64,000 nt of DNA, taken from positions 1-64,000 of the forward strand of contig QXXE01000019.1 of the NCBI GenBank assembly GCA_009911355.1. The letters are read 5' to 3'. The translations under genes and the position numbers were made by a program. A model generated the notes under the pieces. It ran no database searches and was not told the origin of the DNA. It was given only the letters and a program-made list of their open reading frames with translations. Positions 9,273 through 17,620 of this stretch are shown here, in pieces; positions within the stretch are counted from its first letter, which is position 1; the number at the start of each line of letters is the position of its first letter. This DNA is from Clostridiaceae bacterium. Lineage in GTDB: Bacteria; Bacillota; Clostridia; Oscillospirales; Butyricicoccaceae.

Positions 9273-9991
9273 TACACATCCCTCCCCTGCAAAAAAGCTT
9301 CCGCGACCAGAAGATCCTCGGGCGTTGTAATCTTAATGTTGCGATAGTCGCCCTGCGTCGCGCGGACAGGCAGCCCGGCAGCTTCAAAGGCGGCACAATC
9401 GTCGGTCAGCGGCAGGCAGCGGCGCAACGCCTTCACGAGCGCGCCCTCGATGCGCCCGCGCACGAAGCACTGGGGGGTCTGCACGGCGGCAATGGCATCG
9501 CGGGGCACATCGGCTTCGATTTTGCCGTCGCTGACGCGCTTCACCGAATCCTTCATGGGCACAACAGGGGCCGCGCCGCCGAACTCTGCCGCTGCGCGGA
9601 TTGCGCCGCAGATCACATCATCGGTCACCAGCGGCCGCGCCGCATCGTGGATTGCGACGATATCGGTGCCGTCCAGGCAGGCGCGAACGCCCTCGAGTAC
9701 CGAGTGCGCGCGCGTCTCGCCGCCGCGCACAAGGATGCACTTTTTAGACAGCCCATATTTCTTATACAAATCCTGATACACAAGAATATCCTCTTCCCGC
9801 GCAACCAGGACGATATAATCAACCATTTCGCACTGTTCAAACGCCGCCAGCGTGTGGATGAGGATGGGCACGCCGCCCAGCTCGGCCAACAGCTTGTTCT
9901 CGCCGCCCATGCGCTGCGAGGAGCCCGCCGCAGGGATGACAGCGGCGACGCACAAACGCGGCGGTTCCTTTTTCTTCCTACCAAAGAGCAT
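9272..9991 (-). CDS. ispD: 2-C-methyl-D-erythritol 4-phosphate cytidylyltransferase
   Basis: Third step of the MEP pathway: MEP + CTP to CDP-ME. The 239-residue nucleotidyltransferase has the N-terminal [17 protein letters not shown] loop that binds CTP, the HDAARPLVT motif near residue 105 and the C-terminal [10 protein letters not shown] segment. The ATG at 9991, with AGGATG about 10 nt upstream, gives the normal N-terminus with a basic leader; an in-frame TTG lies 27 nt further up. Co-located with ispF as in many Firmicutes. Confidence 0.95.
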   Translation of the reverse strand: MLFGRKKKEPPRLCVAAVIPAAGSSQRMGGENKLLAELGGVPILIHTLAAFEQCEMVDYIVLVAREEDILVYQDLYKKYGLSKKCILVRGGETRAHSVLEGVRACLDGTDIVAIHDAARPLVTDDVICGAIRAAAEFGGAAPVVPMKDSVKRVSDGKIEADVPRDAIAAVQTPQCFVRGRIEGALVKALRRCLPLTDDCAAFEAAGLPVRATQGDYRNIKITTPEDLLVAEAFLQGRDV

Positions 9992-10018
9992 CGAAAAAAC
10001 ACATCCTAAAAAAACCAA

Positions 10019-10268
10019 GTTTTACGGCCAAGAAATTCGGAAGCCGAACAAGCGTGCAGCTTCCGAACCCAACCATTATCCCTATCATATCACATAGCAG
10101 AACCGTCTGCAAGCGAATAAAAAAAAGAGCAGCACAGCAGCAGGCCGCACCACCCATCCCGCCCGCAGGCGAGAGCGGGATTCCAAAGGGGCAAGCCCCT
10201 TTGGCGCTGCCCGCGCAGGGCCGGGTGCAGGGCGGAGCCCTGCCGCGCGCCGCGCAGGCGTCCCCAGC
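10019..10268. repeat. gap with an inverted copy of the GC-rich repeat (10156-10260)
   Basis: No gene is seen. The right half is an inverted copy of the chromosomal palindromic repeat, with AAAGGGGCAAGCCCCTTT, GCCCGCGCAGGGC and GCAGGGCGGAGCCCTGC. It abuts the 3' end of the CarD-family gene, where the hairpins may act as an RNA 3' end. Confidence 0.65.
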
Positions 10269-10751
10269 CTAGCGCGGGCAGAGCAGCTCCACCGCCTCCG
10301 CCTTCATCTCCTCGGGGTCGCGGCCGAGCGCAAGCGAGAGCTCCGACGCAAGGATCTGCTTGGCAAGCCCCAGCATCTTCTTCTCGCCCGTCGACAGCCC
10401 GCGCCGCCGGTCGCGCAGCGTCAGCCCCTTGACAACCCCCGCGACTTCGAGCAGGTCGCCGCTGCGCAGCCGGTCCATATTCTCCCGGTAACGGCGGTTC
10501 CAGTTGCCGTCCGCCTCGATCTCCAGCGCCGGGAGCCGCCCCAGCAGCTCCTGCGCAGCCTCCGCCGAGCAGACCGGGCGCACGCCCAGCGCGCCGCTCG
10601 TCCGCACCGGTATGTACAAAACCACCCGTTCCAAAACGAGCCGCAGCGCATAATAGGTTTCCGTCTGACCGTCAATCGTGCGCTCTACAATCTCGTCCAC
10701 AATGCCCGCCCCATGCATAGGATGTACAATCTTGTCTCCAACCTGGTACAC
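10269..10751 (-). CDS. CarD/CdnL/TRCF-family RNA polymerase-binding regulator
   Basis: A 160-residue protein of the CarD/CdnL type. The N-terminal RNAP-interacting domain (residues 1-60, opening MYQVGDKIVHPMHGAGIV) is the Tudor-like fold shared with the transcription-repair coupling factor. The rest is a helical domain that in the family contacts promoter DNA and stabilises the open complex. It stands alone on the minus strand with a short leader. No unusual residues are seen. Confidence 0.88.
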   Translation of the reverse strand: MYQVGDKIVHPMHGAGIVDEIVERTIDGQTETYYALRLVLERVVLYIPVRTSGALGVRPVCSAEAAQELLGRLPALEIEADGNWNRRYRENMDRLRSGDLLEVAGVVKGLTLRDRRRGLSTGEKKMLGLAKQILASELSLALGRDPEEMKAEAVELLCPR

Positions 10752-10796
10752 AGCGGCTCCCTCCCTGTTTTAAGATACCGCCATTATACACTATTT

Positions 10797-11336
10797 TTAT
10801 CTATTTTGCAAGTTTTTGGCTGAAAAAACCGTCAAAAAGGTGCCGATCACAGCGAGCGAGACCCCATATCCCGCGCAAAAAATACAGCTTCCGGCAGCGC
10901 ACAAAAGGATCGCAAAACACAGGCTTAAAGCGGCGCGGGCGCGCCTTGCCGCGCCGCCTGCGATCGCCTCAAGGCAGGCGTAGCCGTCCATGGGGCAGAT
11001 GGGCAGGAGGTTAAACGCTGATAACACAAAATTCGCCCCGGCGAACAGCGGGAAGCCGAGTGTCCGGAAGAGGGCGGCGGCGGCGAGGTTGGCGGCAGGG
11101 CCTGCGAAATGCACTGCGCAGCAGGCCAGCCTGCCGTCGGGGAGAATGCAGTCCATACGTCCGCCTGCGGCTGTCAGGCACAGGCGGCGCAGCGTGCCGC
11201 CTGTCAGGCGGAGTGCGAGCAAATGGCCGAGCTCGTGCAGGGCTGCCGCGGCGAGGAAGGGCAGCAGCAGCCCTTCGCTGTCAAAAAAGAATAGTAACGC
11301 GAGCATGACGAGGGCGCTGTCGGAGACTTCAAGCAT
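10797..11336 (-). CDS. M50 (site-2-protease family) membrane metalloprotease, SpoIVFB-like
   Basis: A 179-residue intramembrane zinc protease. The zinc-binding HELGH motif lies in the second hydrophobic stretch and the third ligand motif NLLPICPMDG about 80 residues later, the classic S2P pair. At least four membrane segments are visible. It overlaps by 8 nt the end of an M23-domain membrane protein, the arrangement of spoIVFA-spoIVFB, whose B protein cleaves pro-sigma-K during sporulation. By analogy it may act in sporulation; the sequence alone does not prove the substrate. Confidence 0.8.
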   Translation of the reverse strand: MLEVSDSALVMLALLFFFDSEGLLLPFLAAAALHELGHLLALRLTGGTLRRLCLTAAGGRMDCILPDGRLACCAVHFAGPAANLAAAALFRTLGFPLFAGANFVLSAFNLLPICPMDGYACLEAIAGGAARRARAALSLCFAILLCAAGSCIFCAGYGVSLAVIGTFLTVFSAKNLQNR

Positions 11337-12084
11337 AGCTGACGAAGGACGCGGGGTCGACGGCGTTGCCATTTTTCCAGATTTCGAGGTGGAGATGGTT
11401 GCCGGTTACGCGCCCGGTTGCGCCTACGAGGGCGATTGGATCGCCCATTTTGACGAGAGCGCCAGCCTGGGCGGTCACTTCGGAGCAGTGGGCGTACAGT
11501 GAGGTAAACCCGTCAGCGTGGCTGACAACGAGGTAATTGCCGTAGCTTGCGCTCACGCCGGTTTCGAGGACTTCGCCGTCGGCAATTGCGCCGATCGGGG
11601 TACCTTCGGGAGCGGCGATATCGAGTCCGTAGTGGAAATCGCCGGCGCCGTCGATGGGGTCATCGCGGCCGCCGAACGCGGAGGTCACAGTACCGTCGAG
11701 GGGGTTCTGGTGGGCGAAGGTCATGACGTAGAGGGTTTTATCGACGGTATCGGGATACCTTGTTTTTCGTCTTTCGGTGACGTCGTCGGCAGCGCCGGAG
11801 GACTCGGCGAGGGCTTGGACGTACTGATCTTCTGGCGAATAGACCTCTTGCTCGCCTACATCCTGCGAATTGTTGCCGGTACTGCCGCCGAAGGCAGAAA
11901 TCACTCCGGAAAGGCTTGTGTTTCCGTTCACAAAGGTTTGGATGCGGTTGCGGAGGCTATCGAGCCTGGGGTCATCGCCGTAGCGGAAGATCACGGCGCA
12001 GAGGAACAGGGCTGCGCATAGGAGCAGGCGGATATCTCCGCCGGTAATGAGGGGTTCTTGTTTTTTTCTGCGGTTGACTGCCAT
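11329..12084 (-). CDS. M23 (LytM) domain membrane protein, SpoIVFA-like
   Basis: A 251-residue bitopic protein with one membrane helix near residues 21-38, a linker of about 75 residues, and a C-terminal M23 fold. The zinc-site residues HYGLD, the SLYAHC segment and HLHLEIW are all present, so unlike classical SpoIVFA it could be catalytically active. The ATG at 12084 follows AGGAAGG; a GTG three codons upstream sits inside that site. It is coupled to the M50 protease, suggesting it regulates or anchors it. Confidence 0.78.
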   Translation of the reverse strand: MAVNRRKKQEPLITGGDIRLLLCAALFLCAVIFRYGDDPRLDSLRNRIQTFVNGNTSLSGVISAFGGSTGNNSQDVGEQEVYSPEDQYVQALAESSGAADDVTERRKTRYPDTVDKTLYVMTFAHQNPLDGTVTSAFGGRDDPIDGAGDFHYGLDIAAPEGTPIGAIADGEVLETGVSASYGNYLVVSHADGFTSLYAHCSEVTAQAGALVKMGDPIALVGATGRVTGNHLHLEIWKNGNAVDPASFVSYA

Positions 12085-12162
12085 ATTTTTCACCTTCCTG
12101 CACCAGTATACGCTGATCCGGGCGCGGTTAGACCTGCTGCCGCAACATTCTTCCTGCCCACC

Positions 12163-12360
12163 GAGGGCTCTGCCCTCTGGACTCCCGCGCCTGCGCGGCG
12201 AGCGGCAGGGCTCCGCCCTGCACCCGCCGAGGGCTCTGCCCTCGGGACACCCGCGCCTGCGCGGCGAGCGGCAGGGCTCCGCCCTGCACCCGCCGAGGGC
12301 TCTGCCCTCTGGACACCCGCGCCTGCGCGGCGAGCGGCAGGGCAGAGCCCTGCACCCGCT
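12163..12360 (+). repeat. three tandem 66-bp copies of a GC-rich palindromic repeat
   Basis: Units begin at 12163, 12229 and 12295 with GAGGGCTCTGCCCTC and continue through CGCGCCTGCGCGGCGAGCGG and GCAGGGCTCCGCCCTGC (the third has GCAGGGCAGAGCCCTGC). The period is exactly 66 bp. The same blocks make up the dispersed repeats elsewhere in the chromosomal part. Short open frames here are repeat artefacts. Confidence 0.85.
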
Positions 12361-12694
12361 GGGGCTTACGCCCCAGACCCCTGAGATGCTACCGCATCTC
12401 TTTTTCGCCTGCGGGCGGGACGGGGGCTTTGGGTTCCCGCCATTTCTTCACGCTCAACGACACAGCCCGCCAAAAGGACGGCGGGCTGGTCGGTTTCCCG
12501 CTCAGCCCGCTTGAAAGGTTTAGAACCTATATTTATTTTCTATCCCAAGCGGCTATAGCCGCTTGGGAGCCCCCGTCCCGCCCGCAGGCGAGAGAGGGAG
12601 TCCAGAGGGGCTAGCCCCTCTGGCGCTGCCCGCGCAGGGCCGGGGGTCCAGGGGGCGGAGCCCCCGGTGCTCGCCGCACAGGCGCGAAAACAGC
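12361..12694. repeat. non-coding gap with a further inverted repeat copy (12576-12684)
   Basis: Contains more GC palindromes (GGGGCTTACGCCCC, GCCCGCCAAAAGGACGGCGGGC) and an inverted copy of the dispersed repeat with CCAGAGGGGCTAGCCCCTCTGG, ending at the 3' end of the ferredoxin gene. No gene is supported. Confidence 0.6.
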
Positions 12695-13504
12695 TCACAC
12701 GAAAATCTCGTTCTCCGCGCGGCGGCCGCCGTACATCGCTTCCAGCTCTTCCTTGTGGTACAAATAACCCGCATCGTCGAAATATTTCGCCCCCCGCGGA
12801 CACCCCTTGATGCATTTGCAGCACTTCATGCAAATCCCGCTTACCACCGACGGGTCACCCCCGTTAATCGACCCCAACGGGCACACCGCCGCGCACCATC
12901 CGCATTTTGTACACGCTTCGCTGGTCTTCGGCTTCACCTTGCGGATATCGATCCCGTTCCCGTTCCGGTCACGCGGCGTGTAATACCCACGCACCGGCGA
13001 TTCCCCCCGCACCGCAATCGGTGAAGCCAACGCCCCCGCCTGCACCTTCTCCGCAATCCTGTCCGCAAATTCCTGCACCTGCACAAGATCGTCCGCGTCC
13101 GGCCTTCCCCTGCCAAGCGTCGTCGAGAACGAATGCTCCCCCACAAACGCCCCGCCCGCAATCGTCCGGAATCCACCGCTTTCCATGATGTCCCGCAGCT
13201 CGATCAGCGCATCGTCATAGCTCCGGTTCCCGAACAGCACCACCGGCACCCCCAGCGCCCCGCTCCCCTGTACCGTGCCGAGATACTTCAGCAGCAGGTT
13301 GGGCACGCGCCCCGCAATCACCGGTACGCCCAGCACCACAAGATCATCCTTTTGAAAGCATTTCGGCTCCTGCCGCGCGCCGGGCGGCGTGAAGTCAAAG
13401 ACCTCCGCACCGCATCCGAGCCGCTCAGCGATCCGCCCCGCAGCTGCCCGCACAACCCGTTCGGTCGTACCCGTGCCGCTGAAAAACATCCCGTGTACCG
13501 ACAT
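12695..13504 (-). CDS. EFR1-type flavodoxin-ferredoxin fusion protein
   Basis: A 269-residue redox protein. Residues 1-165 are a flavodoxin-like domain with the FMN phosphate loop SGTGTTERVV near residue 9. The C-terminal part carries two [4Fe-4S] motifs, CTKCGWCAAVCP and CMKCCKCIKGCP, near residues 205-245. This layout is the EFR1 family of clostridial electron carriers, whose partners are mostly unknown. Start ATG at 13504 follows AGGGAGG; an in-frame ATG 27 nt upstream lacks a site. Confidence 0.87.
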   Translation of the reverse strand: MSVHGMFFSGTGTTERVVRAAAGRIAERLGCGAEVFDFTPPGARQEPKCFQKDDLVVLGVPVIAGRVPNLLLKYLGTVQGSGALGVPVVLFGNRSYDDALIELRDIMESGGFRTIAGGAFVGEHSFSTTLGRGRPDADDLVQVQEFADRIAEKVQAGALASPIAVRGESPVRGYYTPRDRNGNGIDIRKVKPKTSEACTKCGWCAAVCPLGSINGGDPSVVSGICMKCCKCIKGCPRGAKYFDDAGYLYHKEELEAMYGGRRAENEIFV

Positions 13505-13528
13505 GTAAAAACCTCCCTTATCATGCAG

Positions 13529-13556
13529 CAAAAGGGCCCCTGCGGAGCCCTTTTAT
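13529..13556 (-). terminator. rho-independent terminator upstream of the EFR1 gene
   Basis: AAAAGGGC and AGCCCTTTT form a symmetrical hairpin with flanking A and T runs, able to stop transcription in either direction. On the minus strand it ends transcripts coming from the DUF1349 gene. Confidence 0.75.
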
Positions 13557-13677
13557 GCGCTTTTGTATCAATCTGTTATGTTTTGAAGCCAATTTTGACT
13601 TTTGCTGCTGTTATAGTCGCCAGTTTCGGCTTTTTCTGCTGTTGCAGCCTGCCGTCCCGCATCCCTGCGCGTGGACG

Positions 13678-14283
13678 TTATTCATCCGGCGCTTGCCCGT
13701 CGTGCGCTGGCCACTGGCATTCCATCAACTGCATCTCGCTGAATACCGCCCGGAAAGAGGAATCCTCCGGGCTGCACGCATAAACGCCAAAGCGGATTTC
13801 GTCCGCTGCCTCCCACAGATGGCAGATACGCATCTGCCGGAACCGCAGCCCGTCCTCCGAGCACTCAACGCGGAAGTCGTTCCCCCTGCGGCTCAGCCGG
13901 TACCACATCCCTTTGATAGACGCGTCGATCTCGGTCGTCGCCCAGTCAGAATAGCCGTGGTTGGTAACCACGCTCCCAAGGTGCTGAAATTCCCCGTTTT
14001 CGTACTCGATCGACGCTTTCAGCCAGTTTTCGCTGTCGAGATACACCACAACGCCGCACTGGTCGAAGCGGTGATGGCAGTCAAACGCGGCCTTTACAAC
14101 GAAAGAGAAGTATTTTTCCTTTGTCCGCAGCTGCAAAACGGGCGCGTTGTCGTTGCGGAAGTGGTAATAGGTGCGCTGCCACAGGTCAGTGTGCGGGCGG
14201 GTGGTAATCTCGATCCGGCCCTCTTCCACTGCGCAGCCTCCCGGCTCCCGCGTCCATTCCATTTCGTGTACAGGAAATGACAT
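13678..14283 (-). CDS. DUF1349 family protein (concanavalin-like fold)
   Basis: A 201-residue soluble protein of the DUF1349 family (sometimes called regulation-of-enolase-like), predicted beta-sandwich. Recognisable blocks are DLWQRTYYHFRNDNAP, FDQCGVVVYLDSENWLKASIEYE and WYRLSRRGNDFRVECSEDG. No signal peptide is seen. AGGAGG precedes the ATG. It is the last gene of clear chromosomal composition before the phage; its promoter side faces the insertion. Confidence 0.82.
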   Translation of the reverse strand: MSFPVHEMEWTREPGGCAVEEGRIEITTRPHTDLWQRTYYHFRNDNAPVLQLRTKEKYFSFVVKAAFDCHHRFDQCGVVVYLDSENWLKASIEYENGEFQHLGSVVTNHGYSDWATTEIDASIKGMWYRLSRRGNDFRVECSEDGLRFRQMRICHLWEAADEIRFGVYACSPEDSSFRAVFSEMQLMECQWPAHDGQAPDE

Positions 14284-14569
14284 AAAACCTCCTGATTTGC
14301 ATCTAAAACCTGTTTTAATCCACCAAAAACGCCGGACGGCGGATAGCGGTTAGCGGAACACCCCAGCGTCGCCCCCGCCGATTTCCCACAGTAATCCATG
14401 CGGATATAAGAAGATATTCTTTGCCGTTCTATAACTGCCGATAAGTTTCTAAACAGCCCTATTTTGTAGGCATTTTTGTGATTTTGGTTGAAGAAACATT
14501 TTATTTTCCTACCATGTCCTACATCGTCCTGAGAAATTAGGTTGAAATGGTGTAGGTTTTGGTGTAGAT
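14284..14569. other. left junction region of the integrated phage (attL expected here)
   Basis: Base composition switches from GC-rich chromosome (to about 14,395) to AT-rich phage DNA just outside the integrase stop codon. The stretch holds repeated GTGTAG/CCTACA words near 14,518-14,568 that could be integrase arm-type sites. The exact core cannot be set because the right end is outside the window. No tRNA gene lies at this junction, which fits a Tn916-like enzyme that accepts varied AT-rich targets. Confidence 0.6.
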
Positions 14570-15856
14570 TCAACCAATCTTAATCTTGCCTTCAAGGTTG
14601 GCAAAACACTTTTTCTTCTGCTCCATAGTGGCTTCGTTGTATACATCCATCGTAGTAGAAATATTGGCGTGACCCATGATTTCTTGAATGATCTTCAGGT
14701 TGGTTTCGTTTTCGCAAATGCGTGTGCAGAATGTATGACGTAAATTGTGGACTGAAAAGTGCGGGAGCAAAGTAGGCTCTCGTCTTTCTTTTTTCGCCCG
14801 GTCAACTTCCATAGTGTTATAGGCATTGATGATCCGTTTGAGAGTTTGATTGATACTGGTAGGATGATGGATAGTTCCCCTGTTGCCGACAAAAACAAAG
14901 TCAGAGTAACCGTCAATTTCCTGCTGACTGAATCCCGTCTGCATTTGTCTAAGACGTTCATTCAGCAAGGCACGTTTCACTTCCTTGAACATAGGAATGT
15001 CTCTTGTGCCAGCATCGGTTTTGGGAGTAGATATATAGAACCTACGTCCTTTACCTTTTTCAACTTCGGTATAAGAAACACTGTGATTGATAGAAATGAT
15101 GTTCTCTTGAAAGTCACAGTCCTCCCACCGTAAGCCAATAGCCTCACCTATACGACAACCAGTTCCAAGTAAAAATGTGATCAGGCCAAGCCATTTGTGA
15201 TACACGGACGAATTACGAAGGAAATCGACAAATGCTTCTTGCTGCTGTTCTGTCAATGCGTGGCGTTTATCCTGCCCCCATCCATTCTGCTTTTTGAGTT
15301 CCGCATAAACTTGATAAGCTGGATTAGACCTGATATATCCATCACGTACTGCCAGAGTAAAGATAGGATGTAAAATGGTATTGACAGCATGGATCGTGTT
15401 AGGCTTCATTTCCTTATCAAAATACAAAGAAAGATAGAATTGCTTAATATCACTGTACTTGATTGAACCGATTGGACGAAAACCAAGTTCGTTCCTAATC
15501 CAGTTGTCATAAGTGTTCGCATAGGTAAATCGTGTAGAGGGTTTCAGTTCTTTTTTCATGCTCATGTACTTTTCATAGAAGTCGTTGAGCGTTTTTTTGT
15601 TTGCAACAAAACTTTGAATCCCATCATCCGTATCACGTGTAAGTTGCTTTTCAATTTCTCGTAAGGGTTCACAAGCCCGTTTGTGTGGTGGCAACTTATC
15701 AGTTTCTACAAGCCGCCAACTATAAATTGTACGTCTAACACCTCCTGCATCGTTAAAGCGATACATATACATTCCGTCAGATCGTTGAGTTTCACCATTC
15801 CTTAAAACTCTGCCTTTTGAATCACGCCGTTTTGTTTCAGTTTTTTTTTCGGACAT
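14570..15856 (-). CDS. int: Tn916-type tyrosine recombinase (integrase)
   Basis: Catalyses integration and, with Xis, excision of the element. The 428-residue protein has the Tn916-like order: a small three-stranded arm-DNA-binding domain (residues 10-70), a SAM-like core-binding domain (about 85-190) and the catalytic domain. Catalytic residues visible are R235 (GTGCRIGEA), H370 and R373 (HNLRHTFCTR), H396 (GHANIS) and the nucleophile Y406 (MDVYNEA). Start ATG at 15856 follows AAGGAG. It sits at the left edge of the element, transcribed toward the chromosome, and has its own promoter downstream of xis. Confidence 0.96.
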   Translation of the reverse strand: MSEKKTETKRRDSKGRVLRNGETQRSDGMYMYRFNDAGGVRRTIYSWRLVETDKLPPHKRACEPLREIEKQLTRDTDDGIQSFVANKKTLNDFYEKYMSMKKELKPSTRFTYANTYDNWIRNELGFRPIGSIKYSDIKQFYLSLYFDKEMKPNTIHAVNTILHPIFTLAVRDGYIRSNPAYQVYAELKKQNGWGQDKRHALTEQQQEAFVDFLRNSSVYHKWLGLITFLLGTGCRIGEAIGLRWEDCDFQENIISINHSVSYTEVEKGKGRRFYISTPKTDAGTRDIPMFKEVKRALLNERLRQMQTGFSQQEIDGYSDFVFVGNRGTIHHPTSINQTLKRIINAYNTMEVDRAKKERREPTLLPHFSVHNLRHTFCTRICENETNLKIIQEIMGHANISTTMDVYNEATMEQKKKCFANLEGKIKIG

Positions 15857-15877
15857 TGTACACTCCTTTCTTATCCG

Positions 15878-15924
15878 AAAAAAGACCCTAATGTGGTTGA
15901 TTTAATTATACCACATCAAGAGTC
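15878..15924 (-). terminator. terminator-like hairpin between xis and int
   Basis: On the minus strand GACTCTTGATGTGG pairs imperfectly with CCACATTAGGGTC and is followed by TTTTTT. It should limit read-through from xis and upstream phage genes into int. Confidence 0.65.
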
Positions 15925-15933
15925 TTGATTCAA
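15905..15933 (-). promoter_or_regulatory. int promoter
   Basis: TTGAAT (15928-15933) and TATAAT (15905-15910) on the minus strand are separated by exactly 17 bp. The promoter lies inside the hairpin region after xis, so int can be transcribed independently while read-through is blocked. Confidence 0.65.
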
Positions 15934-15939
15934 GGCAAA

Positions 15940-16158
15940 TTACAAGATATTTAACTTATCAATGTAGTTTTCAAATTTCTTACGTTTAATTTGCGCTCTC
16001 GTTCCATTCCACAAAATGAAATCTGCATCTTTGTTTTCAGAAACGATTTGGTATAATTTGTCTCTACCAATTCTAAAATAAGCTGCTGCTTCATCTATCG
16101 ACAAAGTGTATTTCTCCCAAAATGGGATTTGGCGTGATAGTGCTATTGTTTCGTGTAT
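15940..16158 (-). CDS. xis: Tn916-type excisionase, apparent ATA start
   Basis: A 72-residue small basic protein that directs the integrase toward excision. It matches the Tn916 Xis pattern: PFWEKYTLSIDEAAAYF then RIGRDKL, a central WNGTRAQIKRKKFE and an IDKLNIL end (winged-helix excisionase). No ATG, GTG or TTG lies at the expected place; an in-frame TAG is just upstream of the G tract. The best start is ATA at 16158, since GGGGGGGTGATAAT directly precedes it and mimics an ideal AGGAGGTGAT site. Rare ATA initiation would keep Xis low. The G7 tract at 16166-16172 forms the core of that ribosome site. Confidence 0.75.
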   Translation of the reverse strand: MHETIALSRQIPFWEKYTLSIDEAAAYFRIGRDKLYQIVSENKDADFILWNGTRAQIKRKKFENYIDKLNIL

Positions 16159-16196
16159 ATTATCACCCCCCCGCTATCTTAAATAATAATTTAGTT

Positions 16197-16466
16197 TTAA
16201 CTATCTTGCTTTAGTTTGCTAATAACAGTTTGTAAAAGTTCGGATTGTTTTAACATTGCATCTTTGTTTTCATAAAAATGCTTATATGTATCGTTTGATT
16301 CTATATGCTTTGATTTTTCTAAGAACTCTTGCTTAGATATAATTCCTTTTTCTACTAATAGGTTAATGATTGTTCTAAGTGCAACATCTATATTAATAAT
16401 TTCTTCTAACAACGATAAACTGGTATTTACATTTAAAAGTTGTGATTCAAAAAATTCCATTTCCAT
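16197..16466 (-). CDS. hypothetical phage protein, 89 aa
   Basis: Unrecognised, mostly helical and acidic with a Lys-rich C-terminus. The ATG at 16466 has GAGAGGTG about 10 nt upstream. It overlaps the end of the preceding membrane protein gene by 20 nt, and lies between the excisionase and the first nucleotide-metabolism genes. Confidence 0.6.
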   Translation of the reverse strand: MEMEFFESQLLNVNTSLSLLEEIINIDVALRTIINLLVEKGIISKQEFLEKSKHIESNDTYKHFYENKDAMLKQSELLQTVISKLKQDS

Positions 16467-16812
16467 AATTTGTACACCTCTCTTTTCTTTTACATCCAAG
16501 TTTATGTTCGGATTGCAACCATATATGATCGCTTATATACCCATCAGTATACATTTCTGGAGGAACAGGTTTTCTTAACCACCATGTAGTATTGACACGA
16601 ACCTTATTATATTTTTTTAACATTCGTTTTAATTCAATTTCTTTGAATTTATAAGCAAAGCATATTGCTCCAGTCCAAAGTAGGCCAATAATATCATCAA
16701 CAATTCTCGGCTGAATTTCACCATAAATTAGCACTTCAAGTAATTGCCAGCAAATGCTTATAGCAACGACAATACTAATGAGCCATATGCAAAATTTGTG
16801 ATTCATTTTCAT
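16447..16812 (-). CDS. hypothetical membrane protein, 121 aa
   Basis: Two hydrophobic segments (residues 8-30 and about 42-58) followed by a basic C-terminal half with KKYNKVRVNTTWWLR. Topology suggests both ends inside the cell. Function unknown. Coupled to the next gene by overlap. Confidence 0.55.
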   Translation of the reverse strand: MKMNHKFCIWLISIVVAISICWQLLEVLIYGEIQPRIVDDIIGLLWTGAICFAYKFKEIELKRMLKKYNKVRVNTTWWLRKPVPPEMYTDGYISDHIWLQSEHKLGCKRKERCTNYGNGIF

Positions 16813-16817
16813 TGTGA

Positions 16818-17117
16818 CTATCTCCTTTTATTTCGATAGTTAGAGTATCGTTCAGCAAATCCTTTCTCAAACTGCCTAATCTGACCATCGAATAGAAAGC
16901 ACCTATACCACGGCAACTCATCTTCTTCGTGATCCGAAAAATCGTAATCACGCACTCCATCAGTCCACATAAAATGACACATTTGAAATTTGCCATTATG
17001 AAATCTTGGCTTGCAGAAATATATCTTTATATTGGAGCCGCCAAAGAGTTTTGCTTTAACGGCCTCAATGAAACAGTTTGATTTATAGGTTTCTGTTATG
17101 TATTGAAAATTGTTCAT
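16818..17117 (-). CDS. hypothetical phage protein, 99 aa
   Basis: Start ATG overlaps the TGA of the dUTPase gene (ATGA), giving translational coupling. The sequence is aromatic-rich with an acidic patch (DHEEDELPW) in the middle and a basic end. No family is recognised. Confidence 0.6.
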   Translation of the reverse strand: MNNFQYITETYKSNCFIEAVKAKLFGGSNIKIYFCKPRFHNGKFQMCHFMWTDGVRDYDFSDHEEDELPWYRCFLFDGQIRQFEKGFAERYSNYRNKRR

Positions 17118-17620
17118 ACCGATGTTGAACCTATCCCACCAGTTCGGACAGCAGTAGCATTATCATTGTCTGTAACGTCATATCCCATGATAATGCCTTG
17201 TGCAAAAGCATCTCCAACGTTGACTTCAAGTGTCTTACCTGTCTTACTGTCGTTTGTGATCTTAATGAAAATATGCCCCTCATTACTTTCATTATTATAG
17301 TAATCACCGTCTACAACACCAACAGTATTATCAAGTTGCATCCGATATTTAAACCCATAGCTGCTACGGGGATAAAGCATGAGAACTCTGCCGTGGCTTA
17401 ATTGAGCCTTGACAAATGTAGGAACCTTAATGGTCTGTCCCGGCTTTAATTTAAAAGAGATAGGAGAAAAGAAATCATACCCAGCACTCCGCACAGTGGC
17501 TCTATGCGGAAGTTTAATATTCTCATAGGGTGCAACACAAATTACACCGTTTTTGGCAGTACAATCACTTGTTAATACCTTGTTATATTCTGTTTCAGAT
17601 ACACGTTCAAACTTATTCAT
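17114..17620 (-). CDS. dut: dUTPase (trimeric dUTP diphosphatase)
   Basis: Hydrolyses dUTP to dUMP, keeping uracil out of phage DNA and feeding the ThyX reaction. The 168-residue protein carries all five dUTPase motifs: SAGYDF, PRSSYG, GVVDGDYYN, GDAFAQGI and the C-terminal P-loop-like RTGGIGSTS. The ATG at 17620 is used, with GGAGG just upstream and overlap with the folD stop (ATGA). It is longer than minimal dUTPases at the N-terminus by about 30 residues. Confidence 0.9.
   Translation of the reverse strand: MNKFERVSETEYNKVLTSDCTAKNGVICVAPYENIKLPHRATVRSAGYDFFSPISFKLKPGQTIKVPTFVKAQLSHGRVLMLYPRSSYGFKYRMQLDNTVGVVDGDYYNNESNEGHIFIKITNDSKTGKTLEVNVGDAFAQGIIMGYDVTDNDNATAVRTGGIGSTSV

Noticed and set aside
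12163-12360. Tandem 66-bp repeats as a CRISPR array
   Set aside because: Units are contiguous with no unique spacers and are internally palindromic; no cas genes are near.
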